Source: Chaetorhynchus papuensis
Lineage: Eukaryota; Chordata; Aves; Passeriformes; Rhipiduridae
Reading direction: 5' to 3'
Length of the DNA stretch: 64,000 nt
NCBI GenBank assembly: GCA_013396525.1
Contig: VWYX01000380.1
Coordinates: 176,162-240,161 of the forward strand
Part shown: in pieces, positions 38,700-51,561 of the stretch
How the letters are laid out: every line of letters starts with the position of its first letter
How positions within the stretch are numbered: position 1 is the first letter of the stretch
The notes under the pieces: model-generated
The model's database searches: none
Seen by the model: the letters and a program-made list of their open reading frames with translations, nothing else
Told to the model about the DNA's origin: nothing
Position numbers and translations under genes: made by a program

Positions 38700-41600
38700 A
38701 GAGATTATAGGTACAAATTTTTCTAGTTCTATTCAAGGCCAGTGTCCCCCTCCCGTGGGGGAAAGACCTTCTCTCCATCACATTTATTAAGATCTATATT
38801 GTAAGCCCTGTCAGTTACCACAGCTAAATATGACAAGGTTACCCACCCTAGACATTTGCCCACCAGCTCTGCTAGAGGCTACACCAACACCCAGAGATGG
38901 TAGAGCAGGTCAGCAGAGTCACTAGAGCTCAGATCCCAGAGTACTACTGGAGACAGAAACAAACAGCAGTGTCAGCCGGTATGGTGGGACATGAAGTGTG
39001 GAGGCTGAGGAGAGGCACTGCCCGTTACTCTGCCCGGGCCATGGGTAGAACATTCAGTAGCACAGCAAGGTAATACCTCTTAAATCACCACATGAATCAT
39101 AAAAAACTCATGAGTAAGAGTTCTAAAAAGATAGTTACAATACAAATGATAACTCATTTGCTCAATTACTTTGCCTGATGCTAAAAAAAAGCCTTCAAAA
39201 TACTCCCAATTTTCTAGTAAAATACTAGAATATTAGCATATTTAAGCTTTAACTTCACAGCTAACAAGATCTTTGCAGACGTTTCTATCCACACGTAAGT
39301 CATCACGGAGCTGAAGTTTAAGCCCCAGCCTCATAAAAAGATAGAGCAGTAGAAAGCTACAATCATCTCTCACTCATTGGAGACCAGCACAAATGGAGGA
39401 GTTTCCATTTCCTAACCAGCAGAACAGGGTGCTTATGACCCCTGAGAACAGAAGAGAGAACGGGAAGCCTACTGTTGGCAGTGACAGTATTGTCAGTTTC
39501 CTAGTCTTGATTTTTACTGTACATTTTGATCCACAAAATATTACAGATCATGTTTAATTTTAGAGCAATTTCAGGTTAGTTTACATAACATCCAGCTGTT
39601 AGCATGATAGGTTATGAACTGGGAAGTATGGGCTGTTTTGAGGTTATACTCAAAGTAAGTACATTCACTCTGGATGCTACAGAATTATAAATACCTTCAT
39701 TTTTGAGGGTGCTGAGGAGACAGGTATTATTCTCAAACTCTAGTTTTTTCTTTTTGGTATTAAAATCCTACTTGTCACCTCCACCTCCCACTATAAATCA
39801 GTCATTTAATTGGTCCAGAAACCTACAGAGGAAGCCCTTTCATCATGTAAGCACTAAGTGTCCTCTTCAACAAGCAACTACATGTCCACGCTATTAATAA
39901 AAAACCAATAATTTAAAAAAATCTCACTGCTCTAGATTACTGACTTTGGAAAGCTAAACAAAACAGTCAGTACTACACATCTGCAAATGCAGTCTTAGAA
40001 TAAATAAGCACAATTTCTATTTAAAAAAAGAAAAATATCAATTTACTTGTAGCACAAGTACACACAACCTGACAAGAAAGCTGTCACTTAAAAATAACAG
40101 CAACTGTTCCTTCCTTCCTTTTTTCCCCCCTACGTAGAGACCCGCCTCCATAGCAGGACCCCAGCTCCATCAAGATGGAACTCTGCAGAAAAAAGCTGCA
40201 CAGTTACAAACCTTCAGATTGCATTTCATATTGCTGCAACCCCAGACTCAGAATCCAGGAGCTCCCAAGGACAAAGTCTAGAACATGAGGAGTTTAATCG
40301 TGACTATCCAAGTGAGCTACTGTGTTGCCTTGGAGAAGTCACTTAGAGAGGACCTATATAGGGAATGGAAATACATTTGCATCCTCTTCTGTACATAATT
40401 TACTACAGGCTTTTTCTTAAGTGTTTAGAACAGGTTAATCTTTCAATGTCAAACCTCTGGTGCAAAATTCTGCCCTCCTGCAGGTATAGTATTTTTACTA
40501 ACATCCCTGCCTCAATTAGTAGAGAGGACAAGACAAAGAATGAAGTATCGGCTGAATCTCTTTTCATTCCGAACTTTTGGTTTGCATGTTTTTTTAAACT
40601 CGACATCTAAGCCCTAGGACAAATAAAAAATTGGTTTCTCCATAAGCAGCAGACTGATGAGAGCCACAGAAAAACTTGTGCCTGATACAGGCAAGTTTTT
40701 TTAAATAGAGAATCGAGACAGAAAAATGAAGAACAAATACCCAAGATTGGTAAACAGATTTAAGTTTTCAACTGCTCTTAGCATTTTTATAGTAGAGAAC
40801 AGCATATGACCAACTAAATCTGTAACTTTGGTTCTTGACAACTCCCTGCATATGTGGATGCTGGGAACCAACACAGAATAGTATTAATGAAAAAGGGATA
40901 AAGTCTGCTCTGTAGATGAAATGAGATAATTTCTTGTTCACAGCATAAGTACATATAGAAACTCACACTGCCTCTCTCATTCTCACTACAAAACACATTA
41001 GAAAGTTAAGATTAGACAGCTCACAATCACTCATGTCAATAGAGAAGTCTAAAGAGTTTAGCATTATACAGGGATTTCTAACAAAAACTTCAACAGCAGA
41101 AATGTATCACAAAATCTCAGCTATCCAATTTACTGAGGTAACCTTTTGAAGGCTCCAGAAACACGCTGTAAATTGTCCAAGGTAGGAGCCTGCAAGGTTA
41201 ACTCTCAGATTATTACAGTATGTTCTGCAATATTTCAGGGCTTTTTAAACACCCAAACCAATTTAGGAGTCAAATTAAGAACACTGTTTTCTTCCCAAAT
41301 ATATATATGACCTATGATTAGAAAAAAAGCTTGAGAAATGTTTACCTACATTCACCACTAATTAAAACAAAAATTCAATTAAAATTAGAATTAACCAAAT
41401 AAACCACTTTTAGTACTACATTTTTCTCAGTGGAATTGACTATGAAGAACCCAATGTTAACATTACTAACAAGAGTAGTTTGATATATACATATACTTAC
41501 AGTAGTAATACCAACACCAGCTCCTGAAAAAGGCTCTTAACCTTTTCAAGAACTTTATACAACTTATGCAAGGAAAAAAAACACCATTACAAAAACAATC

Positions 41601-44415
41601 ATATTCTGCAGATCAACTTTCAGCTTTTTACTAAAGTTTTTGAATAAGAAGAATAGTTACTCATTTCATGGGACTGTTATGAAAACTAAGATCTCAAAAC
41701 TCCTATGTTTAAGGCTTGGTAGCACCTGAGGTCATCAGAAGAGCACATGGTGGTGAAAACATTTTAGCATACAGCACCCGAAGGCTTAAGACTATTTAAA
41801 TGCTAATTATCTGTATATTAAGATGTCTGATTATAACAATTAGATACTTATTACTACCTTCAAGTTATACAATAAAGTTTATGCTACTGTAACCAGAAAC
41901 TCACTTGGAAAAACTGGGAAGAACTAAATGTCATGTTCAGCAATTTTTTCTTTGCATATTTCCTAACTCTAGAAGCTACCAAATGTTTACTGTCAGACTT
42001 TGGGACTCTATACATTCATATCATGTTACAATATTTAATTATGTATATTTTCCTTTTTCCAAAAGGATCTTGGTCTTGTTCAGTGCACAGAATGAACTCA
42101 GAAAAAAAAAAAGGACTAATTGCTGTGCACAGGCAATTGTGAGACTGATATTCTTTCACATTTCAGAGAATTGCCCTACGATATGAGGATAAAGCATTAT
42201 TAATTTTTTTTTTTGCACACAAAATACACACCACACAGAAGGGATTCAGAGGTTTTTTCCCTGGACTTTTGGTTTTAGATGTGAACTCCTCAAAGCAACA
42301 GCTCTCCCTCCTATATTTGAATGACATCCTGTATATAGAGAGCACTCTATCACTGTCTTCTAAGAAAACAAGTCATAGCAGATACTTTACTGTGATTTTC
42401 AAGTCAGCAACTCATTGCTTAACAGGGCGGGATTTCTGAAGTCTTAAGAAGACCAAACACAGGCCAGACAGAGTATATAACCAATTTCAAAATAAATTAT
42501 TATAAGGCTCGTGTTTCAATGACTATCATTAGCAGTGCTGGTGCTATTGCTTCTGTGATAAAAACAAGCCTCCTTTGTGCCAGCACAAGGAATTTGATTT
42601 TCCTGTTGTGCTGCAGCTGGGAGAATTCCCAGTCAGCCCCAGTAACACATTCCAGGCAGGTGGTAAAGGGACCCACAGGATTGCTCAAGATAACTGAGAC
42701 TGCACTGAAGTGTACAAGCCATGCCTTCCAGTTTGTCCATCTGTACAACTGCTCTCCTCCTCCTTCCCTATCGCCACACAATACTGGTAGGTAACTCCTA
42801 AACTGGTCAAGGAGCCTGGATTTTCTGCTTATGCATGCAGACAACTTACAGGATTCAAACTACAAACTTCAGTTCTATCTCCAAGTTCTTCTGCTGCTAT
42901 GATTCGCCATGAAACAAATGCAAATTGGAGTTTAAGACACCTGAAGCTGACTTCACTTGGGGATAGATCGCTTCACCTTCTCTGAAACACTTCACAAAAC
43001 CATCAAACTAAGTTTAAATAGAAGTATGCGACACCATCATTTGTCTTTGCAGAAGCAGTACTATATTTAACACAGTGAAAATGAGCTAGAAGACTCATTA
43101 CAGTTTAAAAGACCATCTCTAGTGTAAAGACAAAATCACTTCACAAGCTGATTTTTAAAATATCAACCAAAACTTGCCATGGCACCAAACACATGTAAAC
43201 AGTTGAAGACTACCCTCTTAACTCTCATCCTATGACTACAGTCCTGTTGGGCATTAGTAACTCTTCCTGAACACAGTCTTTCCTAGCATCTTGGGGGTGG
43301 GATGGGGTATGAAATCACACTCTCTGGCAAAATGATAAACTACATTTGGCCTAGTAGAAAATTAGCACAAACATGGCACAAACCCCTCTTCTTTGCACTG
43401 TCTTTGCCTATTTTTTGAATCAGAAAAGCCTCTCTAACCTATGACCATTAGTAAGCCTGGAAGATGTTCTTTCTGACTTGGTAGCAAGGTCTCCCCATCT
43501 AACCTAACATTCACAAAATCACCATCAATAAAATTCTCCTTCTTTTTTACCGAGACACCAGTGTACAGGGACGTTTTACAGCACTGTTGCATTCAGAAAT
43601 TCTAGTATTGCAGAACCACTAAGCCTCACTTTGCTCAGTGAGTTACTATTCACCAGGCTTTAGATAAACACAAAATCATCTTACGTGCAGTGTGGCTACA
43701 TCCTTGTTCAGGTAAAAAAAGTTGTATGACCTGGATTTTTATTTCAGTGAATTACTTTTTAAAAGGACTGTTTAGCTAAACACACACCAAGAGAACCACC
43801 AGTTGTAATAAGGTCTACAAGTTTACATTTTACTACCAGTGGAAGAGCAAAGTTTCATATTTGGAGCAGGGAGCTGAGGAATTTTTTGCAAAATTAAAAT
43901 ACTTACATGATGTGAAGATATACATCAGTGGAAGGCAGAGTTTGGCATTTACTTCTAAAAAAATTTTGCTGCATTATTTGACATTCCAGAAAGAAACCCA
44001 AACATGGGTTGTTTGGGAATTTTTAAATTTTTTTTTTTTAGAAAACACTGTTTAACAATTTAACGTCAAAAATATGTCAGTTAATCTGTTAAGTCTCAAA
44101 ACTCTAATTTTTCTTTTTGAATTGTTTTCAAGTTATTTACAAAGTATATATACCACTGGGAGGGAAAATAAGATGGAAGCTCAACAGAAAACAGAAGGAG
44201 CTGTCCCCTCCTAGCTGTAAGATCCCATTGTTTGGTCTCAAAATTTGTAAGAAATGCAAAGGGAAGCTATTTGAATGTTTGTGTTTTATGGTTTTGTTGT
44301 TTTTTTTTAATAGTATGTCTGGCAAAATCAGTTTATTAACCTCTATTGTTCTTAACCTGTGCTGTACATTTCTCATTCCAGTTACCGAGAAGTTCCTGCC
44401 TTCCTTTCATACTTC

Positions 44416-44466
44416 AGAGAGAGAGGGAAAAAGGGGAGGAGAGGGAGTTGAGAGGAGGAAAGAAGA
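44416..44466 (+). repeat. Homopurine tract
   Basis: About 50 bases made almost wholly of A and G, interrupted by two T near 44448. Such a mirror-like purine tract can adopt triplex DNA and is polypyrimidine on the other strand. Confidence 0.8.
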
Positions 44467-44850
44467 CTCTTTCTAGAAAGAACACACATGGTAAATCCTA
44501 GTAACTGATTAACAACCAAAGATGCAAGGAACAGGAAAAAATTAAGGAAACCCTACCCCAGTATCTATTAAAGTAATTTCCCCCCTGAAATTCCATTAAG
44601 AAGGAAGGGATCTCTGATTTCTAGTTTTATCCTTTTAAACACGAGGAGAAATTTCTTACTGAGTGCCAAACCCTTTTTCCCCTTCTAGCAACTCACTTTA
44701 TCTTTGGCTTGTGGGAATGATGCATTAGTGAGGCAGAAGTGCCTTAAGAGTTTTGGGAAGAGGTCCAGAGTACAAAAGGAGATGATCTGGGTAGTGCTGC
44801 AAGATTGCAGTAACGAAATGCAAAGCTAGAGGTACCTCCGACTATCACTG

Positions 44851-44868
44851 GAAGTGCAACTGCACTTC
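44851..44868. repeat. Short palindrome (8-bp arms, 2-bp spacer)
   Basis: GAAGTGCAACTGCACTTC: arms GAAGTGCA and TGCACTTC are perfect reverse complements around AC. Possibly a dimeric binding site; no factor is assigned. Confidence 0.6.
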
Positions 44869-45066
44869 TGATGCGGAGAACCTCAGGTAGGTGCACATCC
44901 TGCTAGCACAGACTAGTCTATGAATTTTAGCTAGCTGCCAGACACGTTCAGAGGACATCAAAAGAATGTCAGAAGAGCAGCCAACGCCTCAACCACACAG
45001 CCGTGACATTCAAGGACAGCCTTGGCCTTCCATTTCCACGGGGAAAGAGGTGCTGTTACCGCACTC

Positions 45067-45086
45067 GGCCAGCAGGGGGAAATGCC
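45067..45086 (+). promoter_or_regulatory. CTCF-like binding motif
   Basis: GGCCAGCAGGGGGAAATGCC contains CCAGCAGGGGG, which matches the CTCF core consensus well. It lies in a locally CpG-richer stretch. Occupancy cannot be judged from sequence. Confidence 0.5.
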
Positions 45087-48000
45087 AAACAAGTGAAGGA
45101 AAAAAAAAGTTAAAAGCGAAAACACTAAACGTGAGGAAAAAAATTAGACAAACCACACACATCTCCTCAGTGGAGATGGAAGGAAGAGATTTTGCTCTCG
45201 GAGAGGGAAAGCAGGATAAATGAAGTATGTATGACTCAAAGCATTCTTCCAGAATTTAGAGAGGAAACATTGAAAGTGCAAGTCCAAAACACAAGCAAGT
45301 AAAAGCAAGCTTTCAGTTTCATTTTAGTACAGAGTGACTGCAAATCAATTAAATTCTTCTTAAATCTAGCGTTTTAATGAAAAGCAAAATATTGTGACTA
45401 AACAACTGAAAGAACTAAGCTGCAAGATTATATATTTTTAAAGGACTATCCAACATAAATGTATGAACTAATTTATTTAAAGTGAGCACACATATTCTAG
45501 AAGATCATTCTGCATTACAGAAGACTTCATATTACATTTACACAGAACCCCAAGAGTCTGGACTTTTTTTTTCTAAAGAGATTTCCGAACAGCAGGGCTC
45601 CCGTTAAAGACCCTGAATTTCCGTCTACCTTATATACGATCTATACAGCATTTCCATGCTTACAAAGAATAGTGAAAACTACTTAAAGGGAGTGTTGGTT
45701 AAGTGAATGAATCTGTGTTAAATGCATTTTGATGAAGGGCAACTTGCATGCAACAGACGGGAAACAGACATAATTACACAATGCTTTTTAAAATTAAGAA
45801 ATAAAAAAGCAAAATGTGATAATTTGTTGAACAAAGAAATTTAACAGGCATTTGCAATGAAGAAAAAAAGACAAGCCCTGCAATCACAAGGGCTTTCTGT
45901 TTAAAATATCACTGGCTGAGAATCACAAGGAGCAGCAGTGAGATTTTCAGTGCAAGATTTAGGGAGATCAGCTACACAAGCTTCTACTGATATTACCGTT
46001 CCACAAATATCAGAGAGAAGCCAGGTACACATGTAATAACAAGCAAACATTTAAAAATGCAGGTGTATTGTGATTAATGATTATATGGCAGGGCACCTTA
46101 AAATAACATGTAATCTTTTATAGTTCTGTATTTATAAAGTTCTTCCAAAATCAGATGCTGTACTTTCAGTAAAACTCGTCTCAATGTGTCCATGAAACCT
46201 AAATGACAGTTTGCCAAGCATGCACAAGAAAAGTTTAGACTACCAGTACATCAAGAGACCTAAGGGAAACCTAGTTCTGCTCAAAGTTTATAGTTTTAAC
46301 TCCAGTTTCTTTATTTCCATTTAGCCTGCAGGCTAAATAACGCCCACAGGCATTGGTCTAGCTGACCAAGGCACTCTCCTTTATGTTCTCTTCCAGCTGC
46401 GAGGTCATACCTCCAGCAGCCCTCAGTTTTTCTGGGGGGAATAGTGGGTGAGGGGGTGTCACACCCCACAAAAAGTTGAAGTGATTCACAGATTGGCTGG
46501 GGGAACATCATGCACAAGCTTAAGCAGTAGAAGCACTGTGTTGGCAGCAAAAGGGAGACCTTCCTTCCAGTGTGTAACAGTTCCAGTGTGCTATACTGGT
46601 ACAGGACTGAGCATTTTGTATATTCTGTACTTTATGGTACTGAAAAATACTTATAGGAATATAGGCGTTTGTTTCATCTTATGCAGAGCTTTCATTTTAA
46701 CAGGAGGTGACATGGCTCAAAATGAGAAACTATACGTAAATTCTTGCCTTTACAACACTACAGGTCACTTGCTCTAATATATTAGCCTTCTAAATAATTG
46801 CCAAAAGACAATATGAAAATAATTTGTCAGTGAACAAATGTTCACGCGAAAAAAGTATCAAAAGAACAATTGTTTCTTTCTTAATCTGTCTTCAGATTTT
46901 ATGAACAAGATGAAAAAGGTAATGCTTCTCACCTGCTAAAAGTGACTTTTTTCTAGAAAGAATACAAGCAATTTAATTTCACAAAGTTCTATGTAAAACA
47001 GTCTCAAACTTCTGTTGATTGTCGGGTGCTCTGAACTCTGAAAAGGTGGCTGGGACCCTCTGCTGCTACCAGACAGGTATCACATTTTCCTCTCCTTTTG
47101 ACTACAACATCTATTCTAAGTGCTGCCTGCTTACACCCAGTAAAAACCATTCTCATTCTATATTTGCATTTGATTTGCTTTTTAGCCAAACGTATTTCAA
47201 TTTCACCAGCTATTACTTCATTAAACCATGTTGTCATTTTGGCATTCCTGATCTCCTGAGCACAGAGACCAGCAAGGAAAAATTTTTAAAAAAGGGAAAA
47301 AGACCAGCTTAAGACCCTCTAACAGTAAGTACTGTATTCCCTGTGTATAGATTAATTCGATAAGGATCAATAGGGTTTCCACGAGTTTCTAGTTTTGTGT
47401 ACTGATAAATTATGATAGAGCATGTAAAGGTATCCATGTGTTTCACACACAGCCTAAATAAAAACGCAGTAAACAGAATTAGATAAAACATGCTTGTTTC
47501 AAACTGAACTAACCAGAATATTGAAAGCTCCTTTCTCTCCCCCTCCATCCCAAAATAAAAGCGTGAGTGAGAAGGGATTTCATTACATTCTTAGAACTGT
47601 GAGAAGCGAAGTCAAAGGCAGCCACTGGCGTTTAGCATGCAGGCTGTACACACTCCCAAGTACGTCACACTGACAAAACATGCTGGCGGAGCTATCTGCC
47701 TTCCCAAGGCCTCCAACGCACTGTCGCTAGGCCTAAATCAGGTAGGCTCTGTGTGCAGTGCTGCTGCAGATGAGCAGGAGTCCACCCCTTCTCCCCATTT
47801 CCCTTAGATTTAACTACCAGACTGTTCCAGCATCAGCTTTTTCTCTCTGCTTCCTTCAGCTGTAATGACTGTATTTAAAAAGACGACAGCATCACAATTT
47901 ACTGTGCAAGATTCGGCTCTAATTTTTTCCTTCTTTACTACACCAGCTACCCTGCAGCTTCTGAGCCATTGTCGGCTGTTGTTTTTTGTTCCTTGAATGC

Positions 48001-48488
48001 AACAGGACTTGGTCTGCCAGGCTGCATCACTGTTTTCGCAGCACACCTCTAAGAGGAAGAAAATCTCCTCTTCCTGCTTCCTGCTGAGCACTGTGAATAT
48101 TCAGATTTTTCCTTTCTCCCAACAGATACACAAGTCCAACACTGTTGAATATTCACACATTCCTCTCTTTCAACACCAATTCCTTATTTCCCTGTTTATT
48201 TTCATACAAAACTATTAAATGAAAGTGCAACTAAGCTGTGGCCCAAGTACCTCAGAAGTTCTTTTATAGAGAACTTGATTCCTCTGCCAGGATAGTCCTA
48301 TTCTGACAACTACTTTGAGTCATTTACTTTACCTAAAGCAGCATTTTCCTGCTCTTAGGATTTCTAATCTACCCTATAGCTTTGCAACACTCAGGTTCAG
48401 GACAAAGAGTTTTGTCTTTATAAGTCATGAACTTTCTCATTCAGGCAAGATGAAATAATGGTGAGATAAAACCCACATTTTCTCATAG

Positions 48489-48622
48489 AAATTTACCCTG
48501 GATGACATTCGAGTGAACCACTTGCTGAAGCACAACCTCATGGGACTGGGGAAACACAACAGCATCAACTACGGAATAGATGAACTCCCAAAATTCATCT
48601 TCACCAAGCCAAATAAAAAGAG
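48489..48622 (+). CDS. Unidentified coding-looking exon on the strand opposite PHF21A
   Basis: The plus strand shows a good acceptor (CACATTTTCTCATAG), 134 bp open in one frame, and a strong donor (AAAAAGAG then GTAAGC). The translation starts KFTLDDIRVNHLLKHNLMGL, continues GKHNSINYGIDELPKFIFTK and ends PNKKR. About two thirds of third codon positions are G or C, although the surrounding DNA is AT-rich. The overlapping minus-strand frame lacks this bias and has weaker splice signals. I do not recognise the protein family; the peptide is basic, with no membrane segment or known motif. No neighbouring exon of the same gene was confirmed. It may be an exon of a nested or antisense gene, an exon captured from elsewhere, or a lineage-specific relic. 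Coding status is inferred from composition and splice sites only. Confidence 0.45.
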
Positions 48623-48661
48623 GTAAGCTTCTGGAGGTCAAACATGTATCAGAATACTGCA

Positions 48662-48692
48662 TTAAATAAATAAATAAACACACACAAACAAA
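48662..48692 (+). repeat. TAAA / CAAA simple repeat
   Basis: TTAAATAAATAAATAAAC passes into CACACACAAACAAAC. It lies 40 bp right of the unidentified plus-strand exon. Confidence 0.8.
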
Positions 48693-49692
48693 CCTCTAAA
48701 AACCACTAAGACTTAGAGGTAAGTACAGAAATGCAGACTTTACCTGAACACTGGAGGCAAAAATTGTTTGACTGTACTGTATTTTTAAAGAAATATAATT
48801 CCACACTCAAAAAAATAGCTAAATAAAACCAAAACTAATCACCAGTTTGTTTCTTCCAGGGAACAGTTCACATTGATTAAAAAAAAAGATTTTTCTAGAC
48901 AATCCAGAGTATATACAACTTTTTAAAAAATATATATAATTATTTAAACAGTGATTTAACTAGCTCATTGCAATGGGAACCCTGACAACACTTGATACAT
49001 AAAACATTTATAACAGAGACCTAAAGAACTATTAGAAAACAACCTACACAAAAAAGCTGGACAAGTGAGAACAAGTTTATATACACACACCTTGGAAAGA
49101 CCTGTTTTCTATTCTCCATTACAGATTTGTTTTCTGATCTTAGCAGCTGTTTCCTCCTTTCTGCACAATATACCTCAACTAAATTACAACTTTTGTTTCA
49201 GTCCCTTGTCTTTAAAAAAACACCTGCCCTAGAAGGAAGGAAAAGAAGGATGATACCACTCTCCACACCCTTTTCAGTCCCCTCTGCTGCAAAAAAATTA
49301 CATGCTTGTTCCAGACAGAAAGTATTTAAGTTCCCAAAAACAAACACTAGCATTTTAAAGAATCCTAAAACCAGAGGTATTTAATGTCTCAGAAGTCTCT
49401 CCCAGTGAGTAAGAGTCCCCCTTGTCATTATAACCTGTGTTAAATGGCCTATTTTCAAATCATCTATTTGAGAAACAGTAACAATTTCAATTATTTCAGC
49501 CCTTTCTATTTTCTCAAGTTGCATTACCAAGCACATAACATCCAGCACAAGTTCTCTGGAGGAAGAGGCTTGTACATCATCCTTTCATACACACAACAAG
49601 CTCCAGTCCTGGAAGAGGGCAGAATGGCAAGAAAGAAGAGGACAGGAATGGTTGTTTACTGAACAGACCAAAGGACCCTGGGATAAGCAGTA

Positions 49693-49745
49693 GCATGTGT
49701 TGTCAATTTCTGAACTAGTTCATTTGACTTGCCTCTGTCAAGTCA
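49693..49745 (+). repeat. Local direct duplication, copy A
   Basis: It shares CATGTGTTG, then TTCTGAACTAGTTCATTTGA and CCTCTGTCAAGT, with a second copy about 700 bp to the right. The copies differ by a few substitutions and small indels. No mobile-element ends are seen. Confidence 0.75.
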
Positions 49746-50391
49746 CTTTAAGAGTTTCATCTTCCAAATAAAACATAATGATACCTGATTTATAACAATG
49801 CAAGTATTAATTTCTTGGCTTTAAGTGCCTGATCACCAACACACTAAACAATGCTTTGTCCAATAGAGACCAACAACCAAAGCAAGCTTCAGCTGCTTAA
49901 CTTCATGAGCTACAAAACCAAAACACATTATTCAATCTTCTCATTCACAAACATCAAAAACTGTCAGTCTTACTTTTGAAAAATCTGCATGAAGTTCTTA
50001 CTCAAGCATTCAAGGTTACAGTAATCTTTATGAATTAAACTTTTTGCAGTTATTACGTTCCTGCTGCAGTCACACAGTACACTAGAGACTGTTCAAATTC
50101 CACAACAGCTTAATACTAACCTACTAAAAAAATATTTTTTCCACAACTTGCAAAGCATCACAAGCATGCACCCACACAAGAGTACAGAAAGTTAAGAGCT
50201 TCTGAATACAATAATGTAAAATTGTAATTCAAATTACTAAAGGCAATTACAAATAGCAAGAAGTTGAAGGAGGATTGATTCCCCCAACAATAACCTAAAC
50301 CATCTAGATATCTGAAAATTTGTATAATCCATGCACACTGAGCAAAGCTGAAGTAAAGGATGCAATTCCTACAGCGGTAAATCAGCACTGC

Positions 50392-50443
50392 CATGTGTTG
50401 CCAAGTTCTGAACTAGTTCATTTGAATATCCTCTGTCAAGTTA
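50392..50443 (+). repeat. Local direct duplication, copy B
   Basis: Second copy of the roughly 52-bp segment found at 49693, in the same orientation. The flanks are unrelated, so this is either a small segmental duplication or two fragments of an unnamed short repeat. Confidence 0.75.
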
Positions 50444-51228
50444 CAGTCTGGATGTCACATCTGCATATTCCTACATGACACATTAGTCTCCTTGTCCTCC
50501 AGGCTAGGAGTCTTCTGGACAGAAGTGTCTGCTGTAGCCTTTCTTCCTACCCCCCAGATATAGGAATGAACATTCACACACTACTGTGTGAGTTTAATTA
50601 TTTAACACCCAATCAATACTTAGAGCAGCAAAGGAAAGGTAAATTCATATATAGAGAAGCATAATATTCAAAAGAAGCATTACTTTCTAGCAATATTTCT
50701 TCTCTGAGAAGTGTCTGTTCCCAGTCTCCTAAGAGTCCAACTAATTAATACAAACTTCCCCCATAATCGAATTAAGATATTCTAGTTAGACAAGGAGCAA
50801 ACCTATGAAAGTTAACACCTGCCATTCGCCTGATAGTCAAACTGCCTTAAAACTCATTGATATCAATGCTAGGTCAGTGAGAAGTTTTGAGTTTCAAACC
50901 AGAGTATCAAACAAAAGAAAATTAAAAATTAAAATTCTACCACGATAACAAAATGAGATGAGCAGTGGATTCTTGGTATCTATTAAAAAAATAAACTCAC
51001 AGCTGATCATAGTAAAAACATCACAGACTTGGTTAAAAAGGCAAGACAAGGACTTCCACAAAATGGAAGAGAAAAGAACTGAAGAGGCTGGGATGAGGCA
51101 GGATGTAGGAACAAATTATAGAGGCAGAAATGAATTATATCACCCTTTGAAGGTGATGTAATTCATGATACTAAGATTACAAAGCACTGGCCATTTAAAC
51201 AAAAACCCAAAACATAGAAAACAAAACC

Positions 51229-51242
51229 ACACACACACACAC
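51229..51242 (+). repeat. (AC)7 dinucleotide repeat
   Basis: Seven uninterrupted AC units. Confidence 0.9.
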
Positions 51243-51499
51243 AAAAAGAAAAAAAATCCAACACAAACCCCCACATTTCTAAGGAACAGTCTCCACCAAG
51301 TATTCTTACAAAAGATTGCAATCTTAATGAAATAAAGCTTTTGGACATCCAACTTCAAAGTATATGAAAAGCGATGCTGGAAGACCTACATCTCAAATAC
51401 TAAAAGATTCATGCACCATATTGCAACAAAAACAAAAGGAAGTAAACCCATTTGTATACCTCACACCACCTCAGAGTAAAATCCATGAGAGGACCTACA

Positions 51500-51561
51500 C
51501 AAAAACAAAAACAAAAAAACAAACAAACAAAAAAACAAACAAAAAAACAAAAACAAAAAAC
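51500..51561 (+). repeat. CAAA/CAAAAA simple-sequence tract
   Basis: About 60 bases made only of A and C in CAAAC, CAAAAC and CAAAAAAAC units. It produces spurious low-complexity open frames on both strands. Confidence 0.9.

Noticed and set aside
46927..46950. 20-bp minus-strand segment between TTCTTTCTAG and GTGAGA
   Set aside because: Although the donor is good, the implied exon is too short and probably coincidental.
47004..47312. Overlapping open frames on both strands
   Set aside because: The minus frame looks mildly protein-like, but it has no splice sites or family match and the overlap suggests chance.
48483..48683. Minus-strand open frame over the unidentified exon
   Set aside because: Its splice signals are weaker and its codon third positions lack the G/C bias seen in the plus-strand frame, so it is treated as an antisense shadow.
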